Shown piece after piece: positions 44,713 to 53,633 of a DNA stretch of 64,000 nucleotides (position 1 is its first letter; the number at the start of each line of letters is the position of its first letter). Source of the DNA: JALZKA01 sp963721645. Lineage in GTDB: Bacteria; Actinomycetota; Thermoleophilia; Solirubrobacterales; 70-9. Under the pieces are notes generated by a model. That model saw nothing but the letters and a program-made list of their open reading frames with translations. It was not told the DNA's origin and searched no databases. Both the position numbers and the translations under genes were made by a program. The stretch spans positions 1,860,001 through 1,924,000 of the forward strand of contig CAVRJK010000002.1 of assembly GCA_963721645.1 (NCBI GenBank), given 5' to 3'.

Positions 44713-45945
44713 GTGTCCTCCCGCACGCAGGCAGATCTTGAGCGGCTCCAAGGCCGCTACGACGCGATCTTCGAGGGCATCTCGCCGCCCTTCGCGTTCG
44801 TCGATCTCGACGCCATGCGTTCGAACGCCGCCGCGCTGGCCGCGCAAGCCGCGCCGCTCCCGGTTCGAATCGCCTCGAAGTCCGTTCGCTCGGGCCCCAT
44901 GCTCGACAGAATCCTCGACCTCGACGAAGGCTTTCGCGGGATCCTCAGCTTCACCCTCCCCGAGGCGCTTCACCTCGCCCGTCAGGGCCACGAAGACGTC
45001 TTTGTCGGCTACCCGACCGCGGACCGCAAGGCGGTTGCCGAGCTCGCACTGATGGCCGCCGAGCGGCCCGACACTCACCCGGCGCTGATCGTCGACGAGC
45101 CCGCGCACCTCGACCTGATCGAGTCGGCAGCGGGCCGCGGATCGGCGCCGATCCGGGTTGCGATCGACATCGATCCGAGCTGGTGGCCCGCCCGCGGGCG
45201 CGTTGCCAGGATCGGACCCAAGCGCTCGCCGATCCGCACGGCCGAGCACGCGCGTCGCTTCGCCGCGGAGATCACCGAGCGGCCCGGCACCAAGCTCGTG
45301 GGTGCAATGGCCTACGACGGGCACATCGCGGGTGTCGGCGACGACCTCCCCGGCAAGCCGCTCAGAAGCGCCGCGATCCGCACGATGCAGTCGCGTTCGC
45401 TCGAGGAGCTCAAGGGGCGCTTGCCGGGTGTGATCGCAGCGATCCGCGACGCGGCGGACTCCGATCTTGAGTGGGTGAACGCCGGCGGAACGGGAAGCCT
45501 CTCGCGCTCGAAGGAGCTCGGCGTCGCGACGGAGCTCACCGCGGGCTCAGGCTTTTACGCACCGACGCTCTTCGACACGTATCGCTCGCTTGATCTCACG
45601 CCGGCCGCGTTCTTTTGCCTGCCCGTCGTGCGGCGCCCGCACCCGGGGGTTGCCACAGCGCTCGGCGGCGGATACGTCGCGTCGGGCGCGCCCGGTCGAG
45701 ATCGACTGCCTCAGCCGTACATGCCCGCCGGCCTCAGCCTCGACTCCGACGAGGCGGCAGGAGAGGTCCAGACGCCGCTGATCGGCGCCGCTGCGAAGAA
45801 GCTTCGCGTGGGCGACCGCGTCTACATGCGCCACGCGAAGGCGGGCGAGCTGTGCGAGCGCTTCGACTCCCTCTACCTGGTCGAGGGCGACGCGTTGGCG
45901 GACCAGGTTCCGACCTACCGGGGCGAGGGGCTCACATTCCTGTGA
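44713..45945 (+). CDS. PLP-dependent amino acid deaminase/aldolase (alanine racemase-type barrel)
   Basis: 410 residues from GTG 44713. The fold-type III PLP barrel begins PPFAFVDLDAM, and the PLP lysine lies in PVRIASKSVRS. The C-terminal domain RHAKAGELCERFDSLYLVEG carries the His/Cys metal-site region of D-threonine aldolase/D-serine dehydratase-like proteins. It probably acts on a D-hydroxy amino acid. An aldonolactone oxidase-like gene lies two genes downstream on the opposite strand. I recall such pairs in other actinobacteria, but this is not demonstrated here. Confidence 0.82.
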   Translation: MSSRTQADLERLQGRYDAIFEGISPPFAFVDLDAMRSNAAALAAQAAPLPVRIASKSVRSGPMLDRILDLDEGFRGILSFTLPEALHLARQGHEDVFVGYPTADRKAVAELALMAAERPDTHPALIVDEPAHLDLIESAAGRGSAPIRVAIDIDPSWWPARGRVARIGPKRSPIRTAEHARRFAAEITERPGTKLVGAMAYDGHIAGVGDDLPGKPLRSAAIRTMQSRSLEELKGRLPGVIAAIRDAADSDLEWVNAGGTGSLSRSKELGVATELTAGSGFYAPTLFDTYRSLDLTPAAFFCLPVVRRPHPGVATALGGGYVASGAPGRDRLPQPYMPAGLSLDSDEAAGEVQTPLIGAAAKKLRVGDRVYMRHAKAGELCERFDSLYLVEGDALADQVPTYRGEGLTFL

Positions 45946-45961
45946 GAATCGCCCGCTCCAG

Positions 45962-47239
45962 ATGAGCGACGAGCTACTCAATCTCATAACCGTCCCGATC
46001 TTCACCGGAGCGATCGGCTACACGACCAACTGGAGTGGCGTGTGGATGCTCTTCAACCCCGTGCACTTCAGGGGCGTTCGCGTTCCCGGACTGCGCGCCC
46101 TCGTGCCGTTGCTGCCGCGAAAGATCCAGCAGATCCCGGGCGTCATGCACGGTGGCGTCGGCTGGCAGGGGATCATTCCGTCTCGCGCCGCGAAGATGGG
46201 CTCGATCTCGGTGGACAAGGGGATCGCGAAGCTCGGCAGCCCGTCCGAGTTCTACCAACAGCTCGAGCCGGACAAGATCGCCGAGCACATCCTGAAGACG
46301 GCCCGCGGCGACATGCACGACATGGTCGAGCGGATCATGGAGCGAGAGCACCCGGATCTTTGGAGCGATCTGCCACCGCGGGTCAAGGAAGGGGTCCACG
46401 CGCGGGTGCAGGAGCAGCTCCCCGACATTGTCCGCGAGGTAACCGACGCCATCGGCACCCACACCGACCAGATCCTCGACATCAAGCTGATGGTCATCCG
46501 CTACTTCGACGACAACCCCGAGATGGCGAACCGGATCTTCGAGGAGATCGGCCACAAAGAGCTCAAGTTCATCACCAACTTCGGCTTCTTCTTCGGCTTC
46601 GCACTCGGCATCCCGGTCGCACTCGCCACCAACGCGATTCACGTCTGGTGGCTCCTGCCCCTGCTCGGCATCTTCGTCGGCTACATCACCAACCTGGTGG
46701 CCATCTACATGATCTTCCAGCCGGTCGAGGAGCGGAACTTCTTCGGGATGAAGTTCCAAGGACTCTTCATGAAGCGCCAGGACGAGGTCGCCGAGGTCTA
46801 CGCGAAGATCGTCGCCGACGACATCGTGAACCTCAACAACATCGGCGACGAGCTTCTCCAGGGTCCGCGAGCGGACCGCACGCGCAAGCTGATCGAGACA
46901 TCGATGCGCCCCGCCCTCGACCGCGCGATCGGGCCGATGCGCTCAGCTGTGCGAGTTGCGATCGGCGGCCGCCAGTACGACGCGATCCGCGAATCAGTCG
47001 CCACCGAGGCAGTCGATTACACGATGACCCCGCTCGCCGACCCGGAGTTCAACAAGCGCCAGTCCACCGCGATCAAGACGCTCATCACCTCCCGGATGCG
47101 CGAGATGGCGCCGAGCGACTTCTCGGAGATGCTCCGCACCGCGATCCGCGAGGACGAATGGCTGCTGTACCTCCACGGCGCGGTGCTCGGCCTGTTCGCA
47201 GGCCTCCTCCACCTCCTGATCTTCCCGCCACCGAGCTAG
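45962..47239 (+). CDS. DUF445 family membrane protein
   Basis: 425 residues from ATG 45962, 16 bases after the previous gene. An N-terminal hydrophobic hairpin (ITVPIFTGAIGYTTNWSGVW) is repeated in the middle (LLPLLGIFVGYITNLVAIYM). GYxTNxxA pairs are the DUF445 signature. A third hydrophobic segment ends the protein (LYLHGAVLGLFAGLLHLLIF). Between them are long amphipathic helices (ILKTARGDMHDMVERIMERE). It is probably an inner membrane protein with a large soluble helical bundle; function unknown. A palindromic repeat follows 22 bases after the stop. Confidence 0.85.
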   Translation: MSDELLNLITVPIFTGAIGYTTNWSGVWMLFNPVHFRGVRVPGLRALVPLLPRKIQQIPGVMHGGVGWQGIIPSRAAKMGSISVDKGIAKLGSPSEFYQQLEPDKIAEHILKTARGDMHDMVERIMEREHPDLWSDLPPRVKEGVHARVQEQLPDIVREVTDAIGTHTDQILDIKLMVIRYFDDNPEMANRIFEEIGHKELKFITNFGFFFGFALGIPVALATNAIHVWWLLPLLGIFVGYITNLVAIYMIFQPVEERNFFGMKFQGLFMKRQDEVAEVYAKIVADDIVNLNNIGDELLQGPRADRTRKLIETSMRPALDRAIGPMRSAVRVAIGGRQYDAIRESVATEAVDYTMTPLADPEFNKRQSTAIKTLITSRMREMAPSDFSEMLRTAIREDEWLLYLHGAVLGLFAGLLHLLIFPPPS

Positions 47240-47261
47240 GGCGCTCGCAAGAAGGGGGGCG

Positions 47262-47306
47262 AAACGTCCAACGCGGCGGCCTATAGCCGGTTGTGTTGGA
47301 CGTCTT
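47262..47306. repeat. Palindromic repeat, AAACGTCCA family (copy 2)
   Basis: ACGTCCAAC (47264-47272) and GTTGGACGT (47295-47303) enclose the core CGGCCTATAGCCG. From GAAACGTCCA through the core it is identical to copy 3 at 48166-48209. The GTG start of the DUF559-type gene (47293) lies in its right half. Confidence 0.9.
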
Positions 47307-48190
47307 GATCGCTGAGATCGCGGGGAGTCAATTCAATCGCGTGTCGCGACAGCAGCTCATCGAGGCTGGGGCCGGCAAGGATGTCATCGAGCACCGCGTC
47401 GAATCGGGGCGGCTGGTGATCGTCGGCGAGGGTGTCTTCGCCGTAGCACCGATGCTGGAGCACGACGACTGGGGCCGCTGGATGGGAGCGACTCTTACAG
47501 CACCGCAGACCGTTTCTTTGCCGCGAAAGCGCCGCGTGCGCCTTTGGCGCTCTCGAGTTCGAGCCTCAAGGAGTCACGGTGATGCGGCCCGGCAGCGGCG
47601 GCCCTCGGCGGATGAGCGGCATCACCGTTTATCGCAGCTCCACGCTCGACGGAGAAACGACCGACCACAACGGAATCCCGATCACGACGGCGCCGAGGGT
47701 CCTCCTTGACCTTGCATGCTGCGTGAGCGATCTGGCCCTGGCGAGGGCCTTACGTCAGTTCGTTCGGTTGAAGAAGATGACGATCTACAGCCTGAGCGAC
47801 TGGCTCGGGCCGAGAAGTCACCGGCGCGGCGCCATCCGCTTGGCGAAGGCAATGGCTCGTTATCGAGGCCTTCCGATCGAGCGCGCGCGAAGCGGCGCCG
47901 AAGTGAGAGCGATGGAAATCCTCCGCGACGCAGGTATGGAACTTCCTCGGCTGAATGTGGATGTCGCAGGCGAGGAGGCGGATCTCAGTTGGCCTCACGA
48001 GCGCCTGATCATCGAGGTCGACGGAGGGCCCTTCCACCAAGACGTTGGGGCGGACGCAATGAAGGAAGCGACATGGCGAGCTGCGGGCTGGACAGTGGTG
48101 CGCATCGACTCCAACGACGTCTACGACCACCCGCGCCTATTGATCGAACTAGCCGCCAGGGAGCGAAACGTCCAACGCGGCGGCCTATAG
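47293..48190 (+). pseudogene. DUF559-type endonuclease-like protein with AbiEi-like N terminus, one frameshift
   Basis: Two frames make about 298 residues. Frame 1 (VLDVLIAEIAGSQFNRVSRQ, RVESGRLVIVGEGVFAV, GRWMGATL) is a winged-helix region as in AbiEi-type antitoxin N termini. Frame 2 continues RESAACAFGALEFEP, ITTAPRVLLDLACCVSDLAL and a C-terminal Vsr/DUF559-like nuclease domain. That domain has DLSWPHERLIIEVDGGPFHQ (acidic and Glu-x-Asp metal residues) and RAAGWTVVRIDSNDVYDHP. The shift near 47518 fits one extra base. Both its start and its last residues (RNVQRGGL) lie in AAACGTCCA-family repeats. Function is unknown; nuclease activity is an inference. Confidence 0.75.
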
Positions 48191-48209
48191 CCGGTAACGC
48201 TGGACGTTT
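48166..48209. repeat. Palindromic repeat, AAACGTCCA family (copy 3)
   Basis: AAACGTCCA (48166-48174) and TGGACGTTT (48201-48209) enclose CGGCCTATAGCCG (48180-48192). It contains the stop codon of the DUF559-type gene (48188-48190) and lies 20 bases from the end of the convergent flavoprotein gene. Confidence 0.92.
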
Positions 48210-48228
48210 TGCCCTGGGAAGGGTCTAC

Positions 48229-49521
48229 CTACGGGCCCAGGACTCGGTCCGTGTATGCGTTGGTGAAGACGCCGTCCGGGTCCAGGCGCTCGCGCGCGGC
48301 CTTGAAGTCCGCCCACCTCGGGTAGTCCGGCGCGAGGTCCGCCGCCGTGCGGAAATGGCGCTTGCCCCAGTGAGGGCGCCCTCCGAGTGAGCGCGCGAGC
48401 GACTCGACTCGGCGCATGTACGGCCCCCAGGCGAGCTTTCGATCCTGGTGAACCGCGACGTAGCAAGTGTCTCGCCCGTGGGAGGGGCTGAGGAATGAGT
48501 CATCGCCTTTGACGTATCGCACCTCGATGGGCCAGGCAACGTGCAGCTCGGGGCGGGCTGCGATCTCGAGCACGCCTTCGATGAGCTCACGTCCGCGCTC
48601 TCGCGGAACCCCGTACTCCATCTCCGTGAACTTGATGTGGCGCTCGGAGGCAAAGACCTTGTAGCTCGCGTCGACCTTGGTCGCCCGACCGATCCCCTTG
48701 GCAGCGACCGCGGCCATCCTGGGCGCCAGGGAGGGACGGGCGCGGACTGCAGCGGTAAACGCCTTGCCCACCCAGTTCTCGAGCATCACCTCCTGCGCAT
48801 ACACGAGCGCTGGGTTCTTTGGTGCCGGCGCCTCTTGGGTGCGACGAGATTCGCGGCAAAGCGCCACATCCGTGCCGGGAAAGACGTAGAACTCGAAGTG
48901 ATCAGCGCCGGCGTTCAGCTCGTCCAGGTTGTCGAGCACCTCGCTCAGCGGCTTCGGTGAATCAACACGGTTGATCGTGTAAGCGGGAACCGTGCGCACC
49001 GTGACCGAGTAGATGATCCCGAGCGCCCCGACCGCGACCCGCGCAGCTCGGAGGAGGTCCGGCTCCGACTCGTCGACGGTGATCAGCGATCCGTCGGGCG
49101 CGACCAGCTCCAGTGCCGCAACTTGCGCCGAGACGTTCTGAAAACGCTCGCCCGTGCCATGGGTGCCCGTCGAGATCGACCCGGCAACCGTCTGGCGGTC
49201 GATATCGCCGAGGTTCTCGAAGGCGACCCCATCGGCATCGAGCATGCGGTTGAGGTCGTAGAGCACTACTCCGGCTTCGACCTTGAACAGACCGGACTCC
49301 CGGTCGAAATCGAGCTTTCGCGTGAGCCCGTCGAGGCGGATCATCGCTCCCTCGGTAAGTGCACAGTCGGTGAAGGAGTGGCCCGAGGCCGAGGCTCGAA
49401 CGCGAAGGCCGCGATCGACGGAGCGGGCCACGGTTTTTTGGAGCGCGTCGAGCGTTCCGGGCCGCTCGATCGAGACCGGTTCACAGGCCTGGTCCCCCGC
49501 CCAGTTTGTCCACCGCGCCAT
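48229..49521 (-). CDS. FAD-linked aldonolactone oxidase (D-arabinono-1,4-lactone oxidase-like)
   Basis: 430 residues from ATG 49521. The VAO-type FAD domain shows RVRASASGHSFTDCALTEG and SISTGTHGTGERFQN. The C-terminal ALO domain has AWPIEVRYVKGDDSFLSPSH, GRPHWGKRHF and ERLDPDGVFTNAYTDRVLG, and the HWGK motif typical of aldonolactone oxidoreductases is intact. The usual covalent-flavin His (SGGH) corresponds here to ASGHS. It likely oxidises a sugar lactone or polyol with oxygen or another acceptor. Preceded by a tRNA-Ser gene. Confidence 0.9.
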   Translation of the reverse strand: MARWTNWAGDQACEPVSIERPGTLDALQKTVARSVDRGLRVRASASGHSFTDCALTEGAMIRLDGLTRKLDFDRESGLFKVEAGVVLYDLNRMLDADGVAFENLGDIDRQTVAGSISTGTHGTGERFQNVSAQVAALELVAPDGSLITVDESEPDLLRAARVAVGALGIIYSVTVRTVPAYTINRVDSPKPLSEVLDNLDELNAGADHFEFYVFPGTDVALCRESRRTQEAPAPKNPALVYAQEVMLENWVGKAFTAAVRARPSLAPRMAAVAAKGIGRATKVDASYKVFASERHIKFTEMEYGVPRERGRELIEGVLEIAARPELHVAWPIEVRYVKGDDSFLSPSHGRDTCYVAVHQDRKLAWGPYMRRVESLARSLGGRPHWGKRHFRTAADLAPDYPRWADFKAARERLDPDGVFTNAYTDRVLGP

Positions 49522-49548
49522 CGCGGCGAAAGGCTACCCCCGGTGAAA

Positions 49549-49640
49549 CGGAGCGGGAGGGATTCGAACCCCCGGGCCCGCTAGAAACGGGCCGGCTGCT
49601 TTCAAGGCAGCTGCATTCAGCCGGACTCTGCCACCGCTCC
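49549..49640 (-). tRNA. tRNA-Ser (TGA)
   Basis: 92 nt class II tRNA. Acceptor GGAGCGG/CCGCTCC, anticodon loop CTTGAAA (TGA), long GC-rich variable arm (GGCCCGTTTCTAGCGGGCC), T-arm GGGGG-TTCGAAT-CCCTC with one unpaired position. Reads UCA/UCG-type codons. Confidence 0.95.
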
Positions 49641-49667
49641 GCCGGTAATCGTAGGCAAGTGAGTCGC

Positions 49668-50855
49668 CTACCGGGAGACGGAGATCACGCTCGGCGCTTC
49701 GGGCGCTCCAAGCGCTGCTTCCACCGCGCTCCGTCGCGCGAGAAACGCCGAGAGGGCGAGCGCGCTGAGGACGGCCAGGACCATGTAGGCCAAATCGTTG
49801 CTTCTCGCGTCGGCGATGGCGGGGCCGACGACCGCCCCGAGCGTGTGGCCTACGCCCCACCCCAGGTTCGTGAAACCGAAGGCGAGGCCGAGGTCCAGGC
49901 CGGAGGCCTCGGATCCGTCGCTCAGCATCGCCATTGCGGGAGACCAGAGCGTTCCGATCAGCGGGACGGCGAAGATCACCACCGCGCCGAGCGTCCAGGC
50001 TGTCTCAGGTACCTGGATGAGGAGCATGGTCAAGACGGCGGCGGTGAGCCCTAGCGCACAGGGCAGGAAGCGACCGCGCCGATCCGACACGCGTCCGGCG
50101 AATGGAGCGACCACGGCCTCCAGTCCGGCTGAGGCCAGGAACACGGCTGCGATGGCGATCGCGCCGGATCCAAGGGCATCCATCTCCAGCGGGACGAGCA
50201 CGTCGATCGAGCCGAAGATCATCCCCGGCACGAGGATGAGGAGAAAGCCAAAACGCACTGGCGTCGAGCGGGTTGCTGCCGCGAACGCCTTGATGCTTGC
50301 CTTGCCGGTGCCCCGCGGCGGCGGGGGGATCCTGAGGGTCAGCAAAGCAAGCCCGAGCCCCAGGGCGCCTACCGCCGAGAAGACCAGCGCCCGGCTCAGG
50401 ATCTCAGCCGCAGCCCCCAGCGCGGGTCCGACCAGGACGCCGACGATGGCGGCCGCCATCGCAGTTCCGATGAACTCGCCGCGACGCGCGCGCGGCGACG
50501 CCGCCACGAGCCAACTGAGCGCGCCGGCCCACGAGCACGCGCCGGCCGCCCCCTGGAGGAACCGCGAGGCAATCAGGAGCGGCGCGGTCTGGGCAAAAGC
50601 GAAGACGAGAACGGTCACGGTCATCACGCCGAGGCCGATGAGGGTCGTTCGCCGCGGCCCGACGCGCGAAGCCATGAGGCCGCCCGGTATGGCGGCAAGC
50701 AGCGTGCCTGCCGCGTATGAGCCTGAGAGCAGGCCCGCCCCGGTCTTGGAGAGGCCGAACTCGTCGCTCAGCCCCGGCAAAAGCGGCACGATCGCGGCAA
50801 AGAACATCGTGTCGACGAAGACGACCAGCGAGGCGAGGATCAAAAGCCTTCGCAT
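49668..50855 (-). CDS. MFS transporter
   Basis: 395 residues from ATG 50855 with about 12 hydrophobic helices. ASRVGPRRTTLIG after helix 2 and GRVSDRRGRFLP after helix 8 are the two copies of MFS motif A. LQGAAGACSWAGALSWLVAASPRARRGEFIG is the helix 4-5 proton/solute region. Drug:proton antiporter-like; substrate unknown. Divergent from the GH26-like pair, with about 60 bases between starts. Confidence 0.9.
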   Translation of the reverse strand: MRRLLILASLVVFVDTMFFAAIVPLLPGLSDEFGLSKTGAGLLSGSYAAGTLLAAIPGGLMASRVGPRRTTLIGLGVMTVTVLVFAFAQTAPLLIASRFLQGAAGACSWAGALSWLVAASPRARRGEFIGTAMAAAIVGVLVGPALGAAAEILSRALVFSAVGALGLGLALLTLRIPPPPRGTGKASIKAFAAATRSTPVRFGFLLILVPGMIFGSIDVLVPLEMDALGSGAIAIAAVFLASAGLEAVVAPFAGRVSDRRGRFLPCALGLTAAVLTMLLIQVPETAWTLGAVVIFAVPLIGTLWSPAMAMLSDGSEASGLDLGLAFGFTNLGWGVGHTLGAVVGPAIADARSNDLAYMVLAVLSALALSAFLARRSAVEAALGAPEAPSVISVSR

Positions 50856-50914
50856 AAGCGTCCAATTTAGGCCTGTCCGCTGGATTGCCCGGCACCCATG
50901 CCGATGTGAATGGC

Positions 50915-52000
50915 ATGAGGTGCTCCACGAACGTAAAGATTGCCGCGCTGTCCCTCGCCTCCGCCGCTCTGGCCGCAGCCGCTCCCTCTGCGCAGGGCAA
51001 AACCTACGTTCCGCCCAGCGGCAAGAGCTTCCACGGCGTCTCGGAGACAGGCCACGTCGAGCACTACCGCTCGTTCGTCGATCAATCGGGCAAGCACTCC
51101 GCGATCTCGCAGAGCTTCTTCCACTGGGGCGTCCCGCTTGGCACCGGCGCGCTTCAGCGCTATCGCCGCACCCGTACGCGAGGTGTCGTGAGTCTCTCGA
51201 CCGCCCCAGGCGGGCAGCCCGAGGTGATCTCGCCGGAGGGCATAGCCAAGGCCCGCGACGACGAGTACATCCTGAGCCTCAACGACTCCATCGCCGACTC
51301 GAAGCAGATCGTCTACATCCGTCTCTTCCCAGAGATGAACGGCCACTGGAACCCGTACTCCGCGTTCAACGCCGACGGGTCCAGCCGCGGCAGCTCGCAC
51401 TCGACCAAGAACTTCCGCAAGGCGTGGAAGCGCTTCGCGATCATCGTCAAGGGTGGAACTCGCTCGAAGATCAACAGTCGCCTGCGGAAGCTCGACATGC
51501 CCCGCCTATTGAGGGCCAAGTCGGACAAGGCCAAGATCTACGACCGCCTCGGCGTGCCGAAGAAGCTGCCCAAGCCCAAGGTCGCGCTCCAGTGGGTCCC
51601 GCAGACTTTTGGATCGCCGAACATCTCCGGAAACCAGCCCGCCGACTACTACCCAGGCGGCAAGTACGTCGACTGGGTCGGCGCCGACGCCTACGCCAAG
51701 TACTCGAACGCAACCCTGTGGAACGCGCTCAACGCCTTCTACCGAAAGTACGACTCGAAGCCCTTCGTGATCGGCGAGTACGGACCCTGGGACTCGGATC
51801 CCAGCGGCGCCTTCGTGAACCAGATGTTCAACTGGGCCGAGTCGCACGGACGCACCCGCATGCTCATCTACTACCGGAGCGTCAGCCCGACCAACATCTT
51901 CAACCTTCAGTTCTACCCCGCGGCCCAAAGCGCCCTGCGCTCGCAGCTCGAGAGCTCCGAGTTCATGCCGATCCCACCCGAGTACCGCGGCCGCAACTAG
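50915..52000 (+). CDS. Secreted GH26-like glycoside hydrolase (copy A)
   Basis: 361 residues from ATG 50915; ATG 50885 would add a non-signal extension. Signal peptide KIAALSLASAALAAAAPSAQG. The (beta/alpha)8 fold is supported by FFHWGVPLGTGALQRY, IYIRLFPEMNGHWNPYSAF-like sequence (VYIRLFPEMNGHWNPYS; acid/base Glu) and PFVIGEYGPWDSD (nucleophile Glu). Both catalytic Glu of GH26-type mannanases are in place. Probably cleaves a beta-mannan or related polysaccharide outside the cell. A paralogue follows 94 bases downstream. Confidence 0.82.
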   Translation: MRCSTNVKIAALSLASAALAAAAPSAQGKTYVPPSGKSFHGVSETGHVEHYRSFVDQSGKHSAISQSFFHWGVPLGTGALQRYRRTRTRGVVSLSTAPGGQPEVISPEGIAKARDDEYILSLNDSIADSKQIVYIRLFPEMNGHWNPYSAFNADGSSRGSSHSTKNFRKAWKRFAIIVKGGTRSKINSRLRKLDMPRLLRAKSDKAKIYDRLGVPKKLPKPKVALQWVPQTFGSPNISGNQPADYYPGGKYVDWVGADAYAKYSNATLWNALNAFYRKYDSKPFVIGEYGPWDSDPSGAFVNQMFNWAESHGRTRMLIYYRSVSPTNIFNLQFYPAAQSALRSQLESSEFMPIPPEYRGRN

Positions 52001-52094
52001 GAGGCCGGCGGGGGCCTGGCGTGGGGCCCGGCCCGCTGCAGGACGCATCCCGCGCCAAGCCGGACCGGAGCCTTTTTGCTTCGCGTGTGTTTCC

Positions 52095-53204
52095 ATGGAG
52101 AAGCGGGTGCGGACCAAGGCAAAATGGACAAGCGGACGACGGACACTGGCGACGCTCGCGTGTGCGCTCACGCTCCCGATCGTGATTTCGGCCTCGCCGG
52201 CTGACGCCAAGCCCCCGTACGCGCCGCCAAATCAGAAGATCTGGCACGGCGTATCGGACACGGGCCACGTACGCGATTTCAGGCGCTTCAACGAGCAGGT
52301 CCGCGAGCACAACGCCCTCAACGAGGTCTTCTTTCACTGGGGCGTCCCCCTCACTACCGGCGCACTTGACCGCTGGGAGAAGACCGACTCGCGCGGGATC
52401 CTGGCCCTGTCCACGGCTCCGGGCGGCGGCGAGGAGGTGGTCACGCCCCGCGAGATCACCCGAGGCAAGTCAGACCACTACCCGCTACGGCTCAGGCAGT
52501 CGATCCGCGGTTCGGGTCAGGTCGTCTACATCCGTCCGTTCGGCGAGATGAACCTGCACATCAATCCCTACTCCGCATTCAACGTCGACGGGTCGCCGCG
52601 GGCCGGGCACTCCACCAACGCATTCAAGCTCGCCTGGAAACGCCTCGTCCTGATCGTCAGAGGCGGCAAACGAAACAAGATCAACAACAAACTCAAGGAC
52701 CTCGGAATGCCGCGGATTCACCGTGCCAAGCGAAACGATTCTCCGATCTATGACCGGCTGGACGTTCCGAAGAAGCTGGCGCCGCCCAAAGTCGCCTTCA
52801 TGTGGACACCTCTGACGCGCGGCTCGCCGAACATCCCGGACAACGGACCCAACGATTACTTTCCCGGGCGAAAGTACGTCGACTGGGTCGGCACCGACGT
52901 CTATGCCAAGTTCGGCAACGCGACGCTGTGGCGCCTGCTGAACCGGTTTTTCAACCACAAGCGCGGCTATCCGTTCATCCTGGCCGAGTACGGCGCCTGG
53001 GACAACGATGTCGATGGCAAGTTCACACGCCGCATCCACCGATGGGCGCGCAAGCGAACGCGTGTCCGTGCTCTCGTCTATTTCAGAAGCGTCGATACCG
53101 ACAACATCTTCAACATTCAGCACTACCCGGGCGCGAAGGAATCGGTCCGAAACATCCTCGATTTGAACCGATACTCCTCGTACGCGCCCGGGACTAAGGA
53201 CTGA
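52095..53204 (+). CDS. Secreted GH26-like glycoside hydrolase (copy B)
   Basis: 369 residues from ATG 52095. Signal peptide LATLACALTLPIVISASPADA. Co-linear with copy A: HGVSDTGHVRDFRRFNEQV, FFHWGVPLTTGALDRW, VYIRPFGEMNLHINPYSAFN (acid/base Glu) and PFILAEYGAWDND (nucleophile Glu). GEYG changes to AEYG, and the loop after the acid/base differs (LHIN for GHWN), so specificity may have diverged. Tandem duplication of copy A, likely co-transcribed. Confidence 0.82.
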   Translation: MEKRVRTKAKWTSGRRTLATLACALTLPIVISASPADAKPPYAPPNQKIWHGVSDTGHVRDFRRFNEQVREHNALNEVFFHWGVPLTTGALDRWEKTDSRGILALSTAPGGGEEVVTPREITRGKSDHYPLRLRQSIRGSGQVVYIRPFGEMNLHINPYSAFNVDGSPRAGHSTNAFKLAWKRLVLIVRGGKRNKINNKLKDLGMPRIHRAKRNDSPIYDRLDVPKKLAPPKVAFMWTPLTRGSPNIPDNGPNDYFPGRKYVDWVGTDVYAKFGNATLWRLLNRFFNHKRGYPFILAEYGAWDNDVDGKFTRRIHRWARKRTRVRALVYFRSVDTDNIFNIQHYPGAKESVRNILDLNRYSSYAPGTKD

Positions 53205-53279
53205 TCTTCAAGCCTTTTGGTCTCGGTTAGGCTGCCGCCTTCGGCCGGTGGGTAGCCGGCTCAAACCTAGGAGGACAGC

Positions 53280-53633
53280 TTGAAGCTGGTCATCGGGATC
53301 GTGCGCCCCGAGAAGGCGAACGACGTCTTGGAGGCGCTTTACCGAGCGGATGTACGCGGAGTGTCGATGAGCCGCGTACAGGGTCACGGTGGCGAGCTTG
53401 AACGCGTCGAGACCTACCGCGGGACGACCGTGAAGATGGGGCTTTCCGAGAAGGTGCGCTTTGAGATCGCCGTTACCGACGACTTCGTCGAGCCCGCCGT
53501 GGGAGCTCTCCAGTCGGGAGGACAGACCGGTCAGGTCGGCGACGGGAAGATCTTCGTGCTGCCGCTCGAACAGGCGATCCGCATCCGGACCGGTGAGACG
53601 GACAAGGGTGCCGTCACGCCCGTGACCAAGTGA
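53280..53633 (+). CDS. P-II-family nitrogen regulatory protein lacking Tyr51
   Basis: 117 residues from TTG 53280, set by GGAGGAC five bases upstream; numbering fits GlnB exactly. The C-terminal ATP loop VGDGKIFVLPLEQAIRIRTGE is normal. The T-loop reads GHGGELERVETYRGTTVKM: Tyr46-Arg47-Gly48 are kept, but position 51 is Val, so the usual uridylylation/adenylylation Tyr is missing. It probably senses ATP/ADP and 2-oxoglutarate and binds the AmtB-type transporter encoded immediately downstream, whose start overlaps this stop (TGATG). Confidence 0.93.
   Translation: MKLVIGIVRPEKANDVLEALYRADVRGVSMSRVQGHGGELERVETYRGTTVKMGLSEKVRFEIAVTDDFVEPAVGALQSGGQTGQVGDGKIFVLPLEQAIRIRTGETDKGAVTPVTK

Noticed and set aside
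46042..47286. 414-codon frame overlapping the DUF445 gene
   Set aside because: It is an alternative frame of DUF445 with Arg/His/Pro bias; the DUF445 frame has clear membrane helices and family motifs.
47293..48190. Type IV toxin-antitoxin (AbiEi/AbiEii) system
   Set aside because: The N-terminal region is AbiEi-like, but no AbiEii-type nucleotidyltransferase gene is adjacent, and the C terminus is nuclease-like instead.
49798..52185. Very long plus-strand open frame (795 codons)
   Set aside because: It spans the antisense of the MFS gene and an alternative frame of the GH26-like gene; composition is Arg/Pro/Ser-rich and not protein-like.
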